Origin: an uncultured Clostridia bacterium
Lineage (GTDB): Bacteria; Bacillota; Clostridia; Christensenellales; Borkfalkiaceae
Assembly: GCA_949282385.1 (NCBI GenBank)
Contig: CASDOP010000001.1
Coordinates: 310,001 to 374,000 of the forward strand
Direction: 5' to 3'
Length of the DNA stretch: 64,000 nucleotides
Both the position numbers and the translations under genes were made by a program. The notes under the pieces are model-generated. The model was given only the letters and a program-made list of their open reading frames with translations. It had not been told where the DNA came from and searched no databases. Below, piece after piece: positions 35,542 through 44,440 of this stretch; position 1 is the first letter of the stretch, and each line of letters opens with the position of its first letter.

Positions 35542-35979
35542 TTACTTGTGGTATTCCCCTCCGCCGTTTATCATGAACGAACGGTAAATCTGTTCGCAGA
35601 GTATCACCCTCATAAGCTGATGGGGGAAAGTCATGTCGGAAAAAGAAAGTTTAAAATCGCTTGCGTTTTTGACTTCGTCCGAAAGACCGCAGGAAGAACC
35701 GATTATAAACGTAATTTCCTGCCCCCTGTCGCACAGACCGCGAACGGTATTTGCAAGTTCTGTGCTGGAAAGTTTTTTGCCCTCTATGCAGAGAGCTATT
35801 TTATAACCCGCCGCAGACGAGAGAATTGCTTTGCCCTCTTCAGAAAGATTTTTGCCTTCGGCAAGTTCCTTAACGGTAAATTTGCAGAAGCGCGAAAGCC
35901 TCTTTGCATATTCGGCAACCGCCTGACGGTAAAATTCTTCCTTTATTTTGCCTACGCAGACAACGTTTACCTTTATCAT
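35542..35979 (-). CDS. rlmH: 23S rRNA (pseudouridine1915-N3)-methyltransferase
   Basis: 145 residues, slightly shorter than the usual 155-160. It starts MIKVNVVCVGKIKEEFY. The SPOUT-knot features are FIIGSSCGLSDEV (AdoMet-binding loop) and the C-terminal LCEQIYRSFMINGGGEYHK, the family's signature ending. It methylates pseudouridine 1915 in helix 69 of 23S rRNA. ATG 35979 overlaps the stop of the CPBP protease gene by 4 bp, so both come from one leaderless message. Confidence 0.95.
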   Translation of the reverse strand: MIKVNVVCVGKIKEEFYRQAVAEYAKRLSRFCKFTVKELAEGKNLSEEGKAILSSAAGYKIALCIEGKKLSSTELANTVRGLCDRGQEITFIIGSSCGLSDEVKNASDFKLSFSDMTFPHQLMRVILCEQIYRSFMINGGGEYHK

Positions 35980-36887
35980 AAGCCAAAAAGTCCCAGTATC
36001 CAGATGAGCGCCATGACGAAAATTCCCGCAAAGCCCCAGACGAAAAAGCCCTTTACCTCCTCTTTGGTCTGCTCCTTTTCGGTGCGGACGAGCGGCTTTT
36101 TGTCGAGCAAGAGCCATACCACCGCCCCGACGAGGCAGAGAGCGGATAAAACTATTATCAGAATTTCCGCCCAGAGCGCGATATTAAGTCCGCCCGCGTC
36201 CGTAGTGAGGTTGAATGCCGTGAACGCTAAAATTACGGCGTTGTTGAGAAAATGCACGATTACGGCGGGTATTACAGAACCCGAACGGGCGGTTAAGAGC
36301 GCGAAAAGGCAACCGCATATGAACTGGTATATAGTCTGCTCCACCGAACCGTGATAGAGCGCGAAGATAAATCCCGTCAGAAGCACCGCCCTTACCGTTC
36401 CTGCTCCCGACTGCGCGTTGTGAAAGGCTATGCCGCGGAAAACAAACTCCTCTGCAAGCGCGGGAATGACCGCTATTACGACGATTGCGCCGAAAAGTCC
36501 CCAGCCTTCGAGCGAGGGAAGCGAACTTTCGCGCGGTGTATAGCCGCACAGCTCGAGAAGGGAAATAAGCGCGCCGTTCAGATAGCTCAAAGAAAAAAGC
36601 AGACCGAAAATGAGCAAAAGGGCGATGAGGTAATATTTTGCTCCGCACTTTGCGGGCGCAACCTGCTTAATGCTCATTTTGCCCTGATAAAGACAAAATG
36701 CCGAGGCGCAGACTATGGCTATCGGCGAGCAGAGATAGTTGACGTAAAGCACGCCGTCCCCCGTCGCGCCCGAGGCGGAAATTATTAAGGATATTATCAG
36801 GCTGACGACGACGTAAAACGCCACCGTTACTGAAAAAGTCATGCCCGCCTTGCTTGCGTTCAGATTATCACCGAGCTTCAAATTCAT
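35976..36887 (-). CDS. CPBP-family intramembrane metalloprotease
   Basis: 303 residues with about eight TM segments. Conserved motifs are EEFVFRGIAFHNAQ (catalytic EExxxR), the later FALYHGSVEQTIYQF (His) and HFLNNAVILAF (HxxxN). CPBP (Abi/CAAX) proteases cleave within membranes; the target is unknown. The C-terminal tail is cytoplasmic with one more TM. I choose ATG 36887, since TATAAT ends 6 nt before it and no Shine-Dalgarno is present. ATG 36905 would place the -10 inside the coding region. It is divergent from fumA across a gap of about 80 bp. Confidence 0.88.
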   Translation of the reverse strand: MNLKLGDNLNASKAGMTFSVTVAFYVVVSLIISLIISASGATGDGVLYVNYLCSPIAIVCASAFCLYQGKMSIKQVAPAKCGAKYYLIALLLIFGLLFSLSYLNGALISLLELCGYTPRESSLPSLEGWGLFGAIVVIAVIPALAEEFVFRGIAFHNAQSGAGTVRAVLLTGFIFALYHGSVEQTIYQFICGCLFALLTARSGSVIPAVIVHFLNNAVILAFTAFNLTTDAGGLNIALWAEILIIVLSALCLVGAVVWLLLDKKPLVRTEKEQTKEEVKGFFVWGFAGIFVMALIWILGLFGL

Positions 36888-36893
36888 GCGATA

Positions 36894-36922
36894 ATTATAC
36901 AGCATTTTTGATATTTAGTAAA
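36894..36922 (-). promoter_or_regulatory. Leaderless promoter of the CPBP protease-rlmH operon
   Basis: Minus strand TTTACT, 17 nt, TATAAT, then TATCGC and ATG. Confidence 0.65.
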
Positions 36923-36930
36923 TTAAATGT

Positions 36931-36959
36931 TTTACTTTTGAATTAAAAAGTAATAAAAT
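36931..36959 (+). promoter_or_regulatory. Leaderless promoter of fumA-fumB
   Basis: TTTACT, 17 nt, TAAAAT, seven bases, ATG (36967). It mirrors the divergent promoter of the CPBP gene, with the two -35 boxes 8 bp apart. Confidence 0.65.
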
Positions 36960-36966
36960 TTTACTT

Positions 36967-37806
36967 ATGAGAACGGTCGATACGAAAGAGATTGAAGAAA
37001 AGATTTATAACATGGCTCTCGAAGCGGGCGTTTCGCTGACGGACAGTTGCAAAAAGGCGCTTTCCGCGGCGAGCGAAAGCGAAACCAGACCTGCCGCAAA
37101 ATTTGCCCTTGACACCCTTATAGAAAATTATAAGGTTGCCGAGAGCAGAAAAATGCCCGTCTGCCAGGATACGGGCATGGCGGTCGTCATTTTAGAGATA
37201 GGTCAGGACGTAAAGCTTGAGGGCAAGTGGCTCGAAACCGCCGTAAACGACGGCATCAGGCGCGCATACCAGGACGGTTATTTCCGCAAATCGGTGTGCG
37301 ACCCCATAACGAGAGTAAACACGGGCGACAACACGCCCGCAGTAATACATACGCGCATAGTCGAAGGCGACAAAATCAACATTACATACATGCCAAAGGG
37401 TTTCGGAAGCGAGAACATGAGCAGAGTTTTCATGCTTAAGCCCGCCCAGGGCGTTGAGGGAATAATCGACGCGATTGTTACGACTGTGAAGGAAGCGGGT
37501 TCCCGCCCCTGTCCTCCCGTTTATGTGGGAGTGGGCATAGGCGGAAGTTTCGATACCTGTACATTCCTTGCAAAAACCGCCATAGCGCGCGACCCTGGTA
37601 CGCACAACGCACGCCCCGACATAGCAGACATCGAGCGCCGCGCTACCGAAAGGATAAACGCGCTCGGCATCGGGTGCCAGGGTTTCCACGGCGATACGAC
37701 GACGCTCGGCGTGAGCTGCGAATGGGCACCCACGCACATTGCAGGTCTGCCAGTAGCTATTAATATTCAATGCCACTGCATACGCTGCCGCAAGGAGGTG
37801 CTGTAA
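36967..37806 (+). CDS. fumA: Class I fumarate hydratase, alpha subunit
   Basis: 279 residues. PVCQDTGMAVV holds the first cluster cysteine. GSENMSRVFMLKPAQG and GVGIGGSFDTCTFLAKTA, with further Cys, follow, and the C-terminal NIQCHCIRC supplies another. Such two-subunit, oxygen-sensitive 4Fe-4S enzymes hydrate fumarate to malate or act on tartrate; fumarase is the likelier role in an anaerobe. The start is ATG 36967 with no Shine-Dalgarno. It overlaps the beta-subunit start by one base (TAATG). Confidence 0.9.
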   Translation: MRTVDTKEIEEKIYNMALEAGVSLTDSCKKALSAASESETRPAAKFALDTLIENYKVAESRKMPVCQDTGMAVVILEIGQDVKLEGKWLETAVNDGIRRAYQDGYFRKSVCDPITRVNTGDNTPAVIHTRIVEGDKINITYMPKGFGSENMSRVFMLKPAQGVEGIIDAIVTTVKEAGSRPCPPVYVGVGIGGSFDTCTFLAKTAIARDPGTHNARPDIADIERRATERINALGIGCQGFHGDTTTLGVSCEWAPTHIAGLPVAINIQCHCIRCRKEVL

Positions 37807-38327
37807 TGAAAAGACTTACTCTCCCTCTGTCCGAAAATGACGTAAAAGAACTTAAAGCGGGCGACAGCGTGCTGCTTACGGGCGTAATTTTAACTGCTCG
37901 CGACTGCGCGCACAAGCGCATGAAAGAAATTACTCAAAGGGGCGAAAAGCTGCCCTTCGACATTAAGGACGCATACATCTACTATGCAGGTCCCTGCCCC
38001 GCGAAGCCCGGCATGGCGAGCGGAAGCTGCGGTCCCACCACTTCTTCGAGAATGGACGTTTATGCCCCCGACCTCCTCGACAGCGGTCTGGGAGGAATGA
38101 TAGGCAAGGGCGAAATGAGCAACGAGGTGCGTCAGGCGATAAAGCGCAACACGCGCGTTTACTTTGCGGCGATAGGCGGCGCGGGCGCGCTGTATGCCGA
38201 CTGCATTAAAAAAAGTCAATGCATAGCCTTCCCCGACCTGCTTTCCGAGGCGGTTTACAGACTCGAAGTCGTAGATTTCCCCGCCGTAGTCGCGTTCGAC
38301 TGCTACGGTGCTTCGATTTACGACTGA
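37806..38327 (+). CDS. fumB: Class I fumarate hydratase, beta subunit
   Basis: 173 residues. The KAGDSVLLTGVILTARDCAHKRM start, YAGPCPAKPGMASGSCGPTTSSRMD (substrate loop) and GGAGALYADCIKK are family motifs of the C-terminal half of class I fumarases. Here it is a separate chain, as in many anaerobes. GGAGG lies 6 nt before ATG 37806, so unlike fumA it has a strong ribosome binding site. It ends 8 bp before the promoter of the pheST T-box. Confidence 0.9.
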   Translation: MKRLTLPLSENDVKELKAGDSVLLTGVILTARDCAHKRMKEITQRGEKLPFDIKDAYIYYAGPCPAKPGMASGSCGPTTSSRMDVYAPDLLDSGLGGMIGKGEMSNEVRQAIKRNTRVYFAAIGGAGALYADCIKKSQCIAFPDLLSEAVYRLEVVDFPAVVAFDCYGASIYD

Positions 38328-38334
38328 TTTTTGG

Positions 38335-38363
38335 TTGACACAGATAAAAATTGAATGTATAAT
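38335..38363 (+). promoter_or_regulatory. Consensus sigma-A promoter of the pheST leader
   Basis: TTGACA, 17 nt, TATAAT: perfect match, starting 8 bp after the fumB stop. Confidence 0.92.
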
Positions 38364-38369
38364 TGCAAT

Positions 38370-38622
38370 AACGGCTTTGACCGGGACAGACGTGAGCGAA
38401 AAACGGCTATCAGAGAGGGCAGTTCAGCGGCTGAAAGACCGCCCGAGGCGTTGCACACGGTATTCACCCGCGAGTCGGACGCATGAAATCTTTTTGAGTG
38501 TAATGCGCCCCGTTCCCTTGCGTAAAAAGGAAAATTGAGACGGCTATTCGCCGTGAAATCGGGTGGTACCGAGAAAAGGAAAAACTTTCTCCCCGTGTCG
38601 CAGGACACGGGGCTATTTTTAT
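38370..38622 (+). promoter_or_regulatory. T-box riboswitch (tRNA-Phe sensing) upstream of pheST
   Basis: Stem I has the distal AGAGAG and GGCTGAAAG elements. The specifier is TTC (38463-38465, in TATTCACC), a Phe codon. The T-box GGGTGGTACCG is at 38561-38571, with TGGT to pair with the uncharged tRNA end ACCA. The terminator CCCCGTGTC/GACACGGGG (38591-38612) is followed by a T-rich tract. Uncharged tRNA-Phe should favour the antiterminator and switch pheST on. Confidence 0.93.
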
Positions 38623-38639
38623 ATAAAAGAGAGGATGAC

Positions 38640-39665
38640 ATGATACAGGACAAAATTGACCAGCTCAAAGAAAAAATCGACAAAACCGTCGCCGACATCA
38701 AGTCAAGCAAGACGCTTACAGAAATAAAAATGGCGTTTCTTGGCAAGCACGGCGAAATTTCCGAGCTTATGAAGAACATGCGCGAAGTTCCCCCCGAACA
38801 GCGCCCCGAGGTAGGAAAAATTATTAACGCCCTCCGCGACTGGGCGAACGCGCGCTTCGACGAAATCGAAGCCAACGTAAAAAAGAACGAACTCGACGAA
38901 CTTTACAAGGCTGAAAAAATAGACGTAACCATGCCCGGAGTAAAGCACGAAACGGGCGCGTTCCATCCCAACACTCTGGTAAGAAAGGAACTTATCGAAA
39001 CTTTCTCGGGCATGGGATTTGAAATTTTCGAAGGTCCGGAAATCGAAAACGACTATTACAATTTCACGGCGCTAAACACGCCCAAGGACCACCCTGCAAG
39101 GGATATGCAGGATACCTTTTATATAACCGACGAACTGCTGCTGCGCACCCAGACTTCGGCGGGACAGATAAGGGTTATGGAAAACAAGAAACCTCCCATC
39201 AAAATCCTTTCGCCCGGCAAAGTTTACCGAAGCGACGACGACGCGACGCACTCGCCCATGTTCTCGCAGATGGAAGGTCTAGTTGTGGACAAGGGCATTA
39301 CTTTATGCGACCTTAAAGGCATGCTCGACGTGTTCGCCAAAAAAACTTTCGGCGAAAACGTTAAAACCCGCCTCCGCCCTTCCTACTTCCCCTTCACCGA
39401 ACCTTCGGTTGAAGTTGACGTTAGCTGCTTTGAATGCGGCGGCAAGGGCTGCCGCCTCTGCAAAGGCACGGGCTGGATAGAAGTACTCGGCGCTGGCATG
39501 GTAAACAGGCACGTGCTCGAAGGCTGCGGCATTGACCCCGACGTTTACACGGGCTTTGCTTTCGGCATGGGCATAGAGAGAATTGCCATGCTCAAGTACG
39601 GCATTAACAACATGAAGCTGCTTTTCGAAAGCGACACGAGATTTTTAAAGCAGTTCAAAGATTGA
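38640..39665 (+). CDS. pheS: Phenylalanyl-tRNA synthetase alpha subunit
   Basis: 341 residues. An N-terminal coiled coil (about 1-90) is followed by the class II catalytic core. Motifs include [46 protein letters not shown] motif 1/2, and the C-terminal [17 protein letters not shown] (motif 3). It charges tRNA-Phe with PheT. GAGG lies 6 nt before ATG 38640. An in-frame extension reaches back into the T-box and is not real. Confidence 0.97.
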   Translation: MIQDKIDQLKEKIDKTVADIKSSKTLTEIKMAFLGKHGEISELMKNMREVPPEQRPEVGKIINALRDWANARFDEIEANVKKNELDELYKAEKIDVTMPGVKHETGAFHPNTLVRKELIETFSGMGFEIFEGPEIENDYYNFTALNTPKDHPARDMQDTFYITDELLLRTQTSAGQIRVMENKKPPIKILSPGKVYRSDDDATHSPMFSQMEGLVVDKGITLCDLKGMLDVFAKKTFGENVKTRLRPSYFPFTEPSVEVDVSCFECGGKGCRLCKGTGWIEVLGAGMVNRHVLEGCGIDPDVYTGFAFGMGIERIAMLKYGINNMKLLFESDTRFLKQFKD

Positions 39666-39675
39666 GGAGATTAAA

Positions 39676-42087
39676 ATGAAAGCACCTTTAAGTTGGCTCA
39701 GAGATTATGTTGATATAGACGTATCTGCCGAAGAACTGCAGAAAAAACTGTTCGGTTGCGGTTTCGAGGTGGAAGAACTCATTCAGGTAGGCAAAGATAT
39801 TTCAGGCGTGGTCGTAGGCGAAGTTTTAAGCTGCGAACCCGTAGAAGGCACTCATCTGCACGTATGCAACGTCGATTGCGGAAAACACGGAACTTTTCAG
39901 ATTTGCTGCGGCGCAGACAACGTTGAAAAGGGCATAAAAGCCCCCGTAGCCCTCGTCGGCGCAACTGTATATGCGACCGAAAAAGACCACGTTACTATAA
40001 GCGGCGTAATGACAATCAAAAAAGGCAAGCTGCGCGGCATAGAGTCGTTCGGCATGCTCTGCTCGGGCGTGGAAATAGGCGTCAACGGCGATATGTTCGA
40101 CGGCGGCGACTACAACGGACTTTTAATTCTTCCCAACGAATGGAAGAACGGCGAGGACGTAAAACCCCTGCTCGGTCTGGACGATTACATCTTCGACATC
40201 GCAGTTACCGCAAACCGCCCCGACTGCCAGAGCATTTTAGGCATCGCACGCGAAGTGGCAGCCGTTCTCGGCAAACCGCTCAAAGAACCCGACTATTCGT
40301 ATAAGGCAGCATGCACGGGCGAACCCGTAAAAGTGAGCGTTCTCGCGCCCGATATCTGCCCCAGATACATCGCGCACTACGTCAAGGATATTAAAATAGC
40401 TCCCTCTCCCCTCTGGATGAGGAAGAGACTTTCGCTCTGCGGACTGCGCTCTATAAATAACGTCGTGGACATCACCAACTTCGTTCTTCTCGAAATGGGA
40501 CAGCCCATGCACGCATTCAATCTCGACGCTCTGAGCGGAAGAGAGATTGTCGTCCGCCGCGCAAAGGACGGCGAGGAAATAACCACTCTCGACGACAAAA
40601 AATTCAAGCTCAACAGCGAAAACCTCGTTATTTGCGACGGCGACAAGCCCGCAGCTCTTGCGGGAATTATGGGCGGATTGAACAGCGAAATCGAAAACGA
40701 CACCAAAGAGCTTTTATTTGAAGCGGCAAAATTCGCCCGCGACAGCATAAGAAAGACTTCGCGCTCGCTCGGTCAGCATTCCGATTCCTCCGCCATGTTT
40801 GAAAAGGGCGTTTGCGAATACACTACCGAAAAGGCGATGGACAGAGCGCTCAACCTCATTCAGACGCTCGGCTGCGGCACTATAACCGACGTTCGCACGG
40901 ACGTTAAGACGGAATTTTCGCACGACGGCGCAAAGCAAATGGTTGTAAGCGTGGGCAAAATCAACGCGCTCCTCGGTATTACCGTTCCCACGGACGTTAT
41001 GTTCGATATTCTCAAAAGGCTCGGCTTCGGCGTTTGCGTAAAAGGCGACGAAATGACGCTTGAAGTTCCTCCCTACCGCGAGGATGTGGACGGTTATCCC
41101 GACATAGCCGAAGAAGTTATAAGAATGTACGGCTACGAACACATTGAGGGAACGTTTATGCCCTCTGCATCTGTTACAAACGGCGGATACAACGACGAGC
41201 AGAAAGCAGAAAACGCGTTGAAGCGCGTACTTGTAGATCAGGGACTTTACGAAATTTCTACCTACTCGTTCTATTCGGAAAAGGACCTCGACACGCTTCG
41301 CTTCCCCCAGGACGCGCCAGAAAGAAAGTTCATTAAGATAAAGAACCCCATAGGCGAGGACCTCTCGGTTATGCGCACCACGCTCGCACCCTCCATGCTG
41401 TCCGCGGCGGTAAGAAACCTTAAGCGCGGCAACCTCGACGGAAAGTTGTTTGAAATAGCTAACGTATATATTCCCGAAAGTCTGCCCCTTACAAACTTCC
41501 CCGAAGAACAAAAGAGGCTGTGCATAGGCATGTTCGGCAACTGCACTTTCTATGACCTTAAGGGTACTATTGAATGCGTTGCCGAGAGCATTAACGCAAA
41601 GTTTGAATTCGTTCCCGCGACAAAGCCCTTCCTCCACCCGGGAATTTGCGCAGAAATTCTGTGCGGTGAAAAAGTTATAGGTTATGCGGGAAGACTTGAC
41701 CCTGCAATTTCCGACGAACTCGCGCTCGAAAGAAAAGTGTTCATTGCCGAACTCGATTATTCGGCGGTTATGGCTTGCGCAAATCCTTTCAGGTACAAAC
41801 CTTTGCCCAAGTTCCCCGAAGTTTCGCGCGACCTCGCACTCGTAGCCGATATGGACGTTACGTGCGGTCAGATCGAAAAGCATATTTATGCCGCATGCAA
41901 GTATGTTACCGACGTAAAACTCTTTGATATTTATGTTGGCGCACAGATAGGCGAGGGCAAAAAGAGCATGGCTTTTACGGTTACGTTCACACCCGCCGAC
42001 GAGGCGATAACGCCCGAAAAGTGCGACGGTTACGTAAAGAAGATTTTAGGCAACCTTTCGCACAACCTCAACATCGTTTTGAGATAA
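39676..42087 (+). CDS. pheT: Phenylalanyl-tRNA synthetase beta subunit
   Basis: 803 residues, normal length. An N-terminal tRNA-binding OB domain (about 40-150), the B3/4 editing domain, the B5 domain (PPYREDVDGYPDIAEEVIRMYGYEHI), the catalytic-like core and a C-terminal anticodon-binding FDX-ACB domain (KFPEVSRDLALVAD...) are in the usual order. GAGG lies shortly before ATG, 10 bp after the pheS stop. Confidence 0.97.
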   Translation: MKAPLSWLRDYVDIDVSAEELQKKLFGCGFEVEELIQVGKDISGVVVGEVLSCEPVEGTHLHVCNVDCGKHGTFQICCGADNVEKGIKAPVALVGATVYATEKDHVTISGVMTIKKGKLRGIESFGMLCSGVEIGVNGDMFDGGDYNGLLILPNEWKNGEDVKPLLGLDDYIFDIAVTANRPDCQSILGIAREVAAVLGKPLKEPDYSYKAACTGEPVKVSVLAPDICPRYIAHYVKDIKIAPSPLWMRKRLSLCGLRSINNVVDITNFVLLEMGQPMHAFNLDALSGREIVVRRAKDGEEITTLDDKKFKLNSENLVICDGDKPAALAGIMGGLNSEIENDTKELLFEAAKFARDSIRKTSRSLGQHSDSSAMFEKGVCEYTTEKAMDRALNLIQTLGCGTITDVRTDVKTEFSHDGAKQMVVSVGKINALLGITVPTDVMFDILKRLGFGVCVKGDEMTLEVPPYREDVDGYPDIAEEVIRMYGYEHIEGTFMPSASVTNGGYNDEQKAENALKRVLVDQGLYEISTYSFYSEKDLDTLRFPQDAPERKFIKIKNPIGEDLSVMRTTLAPSMLSAAVRNLKRGNLDGKLFEIANVYIPESLPLTNFPEEQKRLCIGMFGNCTFYDLKGTIECVAESINAKFEFVPATKPFLHPGICAEILCGEKVIGYAGRLDPAISDELALERKVFIAELDYSAVMACANPFRYKPLPKFPEVSRDLALVADMDVTCGQIEKHIYAACKYVTDVKLFDIYVGAQIGEGKKSMAFTVTFTPADEAITPEKCDGYVKKILGNLSHNLNIVLR

Positions 42088-42105
42088 ATTTAAAATATAA
42101 TTGTT

Positions 42106-42140
42106 GCGCGCCCGCGGCTTGAGCCGCGGGCGCGCTTTTT
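42106..42140 (+). terminator. Terminator of pheST
   Basis: Very stable 14-bp GC stem (GCGCGCCCGCGGCT and complement) followed by TTTTT. Confidence 0.93.
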
Positions 42141-42224
42141 CTATATTTCTTTTATTTTGTCTTGAAAGCGAGGATTCATCCCCTTTATCTAATGCGCATT
42201 AAGTTTGCAAAGAGCCGAATCTTT

Positions 42225-42875
42225 TTAATCGGGCGCGAGAGAGCTGCCGCCGAGCAAGCCGCCCTGAAGGTAGACGTCGGGAATTTTGCCGTTTATTATG
42301 CTTTCGCATATCATAACTTCCGCAGAAGCCGTAACGGTATTCGTGCGAGCGGAAAGCACTACGGTTATCTGCGTAAGCACTTCAAGGTAAACTGTGTGAA
42401 GCGTCTGGTTTACGCCGGCTTGCCTGAACGAGGACACAAAGCTGCATTCTACAGAAACTACGGGAATTATTTTTACGTTGACTTTGTCGCCGAAGCCCGC
42501 TATCGCCTCTATGCCGGTAAACGCGCCGAGAGGCACTTCCAACCCTCCCTCGCTCATTTCTGTAAGCTTCGTCTGCGTGAGGTACGCTGTTTTGCGGGCA
42601 ATATTGTTTATGGTTACGCTGTCCGAACTGATAGAAATGACATCGCCCGCTTCATCGTATTTAACGTCAACCAAATCGTCGTAGCGTATACCGCTAAGCG
42701 TTTGGGATACGGCATAATCTACTGCGGCGGTATTCATGGCGCGCATCTGCGCAGAGCTTACCGAAATTATGACTTTTGTGGCATTATCGAAAAAAATAAT
42801 GACGACGACTGCTACGGCAAGCAGAATAACAAATATTATCAATTTAGTTTTGAGGCGCATTCTGCGTTTTCTCAT
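42225..42875 (-). CDS. yunB: Sporulation protein YunB
   Basis: 216 residues. One N-terminal TM segment (about 10-30) follows a basic MRKRRMRLKTK start. SAQMRAMNTAAVDYAV, IARKTAYLTQTKLTEMSEGGLEVPLG and the C-terminal GKIPDVYLQG are YunB family features. In Bacillus yunB is a mother-cell sporulation gene needed for full spore formation; its biochemistry is unclear. CATATAAT, a SigE-like -10, ends 5 nt before the ATG with no Shine-Dalgarno, so the transcript may be leaderless. It is divergent from spoVAD. Presence of this gene argues that the organism makes spores. Confidence 0.9.
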   Translation of the reverse strand: MRKRRMRLKTKLIIFVILLAVAVVVIIFFDNATKVIISVSSAQMRAMNTAAVDYAVSQTLSGIRYDDLVDVKYDEAGDVISISSDSVTINNIARKTAYLTQTKLTEMSEGGLEVPLGAFTGIEAIAGFGDKVNVKIIPVVSVECSFVSSFRQAGVNQTLHTVYLEVLTQITVVLSARTNTVTASAEVMICESIINGKIPDVYLQGGLLGGSSLAPD

Positions 42876-42880
42876 ACTGC

Positions 42881-42910
42881 ATTATATGATTTTTACATCG
42901 ACTTATAAAC
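42881..42910 (-). promoter_or_regulatory. Possible SigE-type promoter of yunB
   Basis: Minus strand -10 CATATAAT (42881-42888) with an ATA element 15 bp upstream. The -10 is a good SigE match; the -35 is weak. It ends 5 nt from the start codon. Confidence 0.5.
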
Positions 42911-42918
42911 CAGAACGC

Positions 42919-42948
42919 GCATATTGCGCATAAATTTTATACATACTT
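42919..42948 (+). promoter_or_regulatory. SigG/SigF-type promoter of spoVAD
   Basis: GCATA, 18 nt, CATACTT: the -35 is perfect and the -10 fits 6 of 7 positions of the forespore consensus (GHATR-18-CATWMTA). Forespore expression is expected for spoVA genes. Confidence 0.7.
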
Positions 42949-42965
42949 GGGTAAAAGGACTATTT

Positions 42966-43976
42966 ATGCAGATACAGAATACTTTGCGCGGACACACGCT
43001 TTTTTTCGATAAAAAACCTGTAATCACGGCGACGGGTACGATCGCAGGACCAAAGGAGTGCGCAGGGATTGTGGGCAACTTTGTCGACAAGGCGCTTTCC
43101 GACGACATGTTCGGCGAGAGCACGTTTGAAAAAGCCGAATGCAAAATGCTTTCCTACGCCATAGATACCGCCATTAAAAACGCCTCGCTTGACAGAAACC
43201 AGATGGACGTGCTCGTATCGGGCGACCTTCTCAACCAGATAATTTCCGCTTCATTCGCGGCGAGAGATTTTTCCGTGCCGTTTTTAGGAGTTTACAGCGC
43301 ATGTTCGACTATGTCGCAGAGCATAATGCTTTCAGCCGCGCTCGTAAATGCGGGATATATCAATAATGCTGTTGCGGCTACGGGAAGCCACTTTGCCTCG
43401 GCGGAAAGGCAATACCGCTATCCGCTCGAGCAGGGTACTACCCGCCCTCCCCAATCGCAATGGACGGTTACGGGCGCAGGTGCGTGCGTGATAAGAAACA
43501 AGGGCGAGGGCGTAAAAATAGTTAACGCCACCATGGGCAGAGTTATCGATTACGGCGTTACCGACGTAAACAACATGGGTGCGGCTATGGCACCCGCCTG
43601 CGCGCATACGCTCATTCAGCACTTCCGCGACACGAACACCCAACCAGAAGATTACGACCTTATCCTTTCCGGCGATTTGGGTGCGCTGGGAAGCAGACTT
43701 TTAAAAGATTTGTGCTGGGAAAAGGGTTTTGACATATCTTCCAACCATGTAGACTGCGGGGAAATTATTTACAAAGTGATAGAAGACGAATTTCAGGGCG
43801 GAAGCGGCGCAGGCTGCAGCGCAGTAGTATTCAATTCCTATGTTTTTTCAAAATTGCAGGCAAAAATGTTTAAACGCGTACTGTTTGCCGCAACGGGCGC
43901 GCTGCTTTCAACAGTTTCTTCCGGGCAGGGAGAATCCATTCCCTGCATAAGCCATGCGGTACAGCTGGAGGTCTGA
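42966..43976 (+). CDS. spoVAD: Stage V sporulation protein AD
   Basis: 336 residues. Thiolase-like fold: SDDMFGESTFEKAECKMLSYA, FLGVYSACSTMSQS (position of the thiolase Cys) and the C-terminal GQGESIPCISHAVQLE, all SpoVAD signatures. It binds dipicolinic acid and helps load it into the developing spore. I start at ATG 42966, with AAAGGA 8 nt upstream; the in-frame ATG at 42924 overlaps the SigG promoter. No spoVAC gene precedes it, unlike the usual spoVAC-AD-AE order. Confidence 0.95.
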   Translation: MQIQNTLRGHTLFFDKKPVITATGTIAGPKECAGIVGNFVDKALSDDMFGESTFEKAECKMLSYAIDTAIKNASLDRNQMDVLVSGDLLNQIISASFAARDFSVPFLGVYSACSTMSQSIMLSAALVNAGYINNAVAATGSHFASAERQYRYPLEQGTTRPPQSQWTVTGAGACVIRNKGEGVKIVNATMGRVIDYGVTDVNNMGAAMAPACAHTLIQHFRDTNTQPEDYDLILSGDLGALGSRLLKDLCWEKGFDISSNHVDCGEIIYKVIEDEFQGGSGAGCSAVVFNSYVFSKLQAKMFKRVLFAATGALLSTVSSGQGESIPCISHAVQLEV

Positions 43977-43977
43977 T

Positions 43978-44361
43978 ATGGCAGAAGGTTACGTCGATAT
44001 TATACTTATGTTCATAAAGGCGTTCGCCGTAGGCGGACTTATATGCACCATAGCGCAGATAATCATAAACATTACAAACATCACGGCGGGCAAAATTCTA
44101 GTATATTTCATGCTTGCAGGCGTAGCGCTTACCGCCCTCGGACTGTATCAGCCGATTGTGGAATTTGCCGGCGCGGGCGCGACTGTTCCCATCAGCGGCT
44201 TCGGCTATCTGCTTGCGAGCGGCGCGATGAAAGGCGCGGAGCGCGGATTTTTTTATGCCGTAACAGGCTCATTAGCCGCGGCGAGCGCGGGCGTTACCGC
44301 CGCCGTAGTTTTTTCTTTCATTATGGCGCTTATCTCTCACGCGAAAACCAAACCAAACTGA
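43978..44361 (+). CDS. spoVAE: Stage V sporulation protein AE (AEb-type membrane protein)
   Basis: 127 residues with about four TM segments; starts MAEGYVDIILMFIKAFAVGGL, with the GFGYLLASGAMKGAERGFFYAVTG block found in SpoVAE. It is part of the membrane channel that moves dipicolinic acid during sporulation and germination. GGAGG lies 8 nt before ATG, one base after the spoVAD stop, so the two are coupled. A terminator closes the pair. Confidence 0.93.
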   Translation: MAEGYVDIILMFIKAFAVGGLICTIAQIIINITNITAGKILVYFMLAGVALTALGLYQPIVEFAGAGATVPISGFGYLLASGAMKGAERGFFYAVTGSLAAASAGVTAAVVFSFIMALISHAKTKPN

Positions 44362-44377
44362 GCTTTTAAAGGCACAA

Positions 44378-44404
44378 AAAAAGCGGACTGAATGTCCGCT
44401 TTTT
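44378..44404. terminator. Shared terminator between spoVAE and guaB
   Basis: AAAAAGCGGAC/GTCCGCTTTTT hairpin with T runs on both strands, serving the two convergent operons. Confidence 0.9.
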
Positions 44405-44440
44405 ATATTAATATTCAGATTGCTTTCTGCCTACATAAGT

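Noticed and set aside
38535..38639. Extended N-terminus of pheS into the leader
   Set aside because: This stretch is the antiterminator/terminator of the T-box; ATG 38640 has a proper ribosome binding site.
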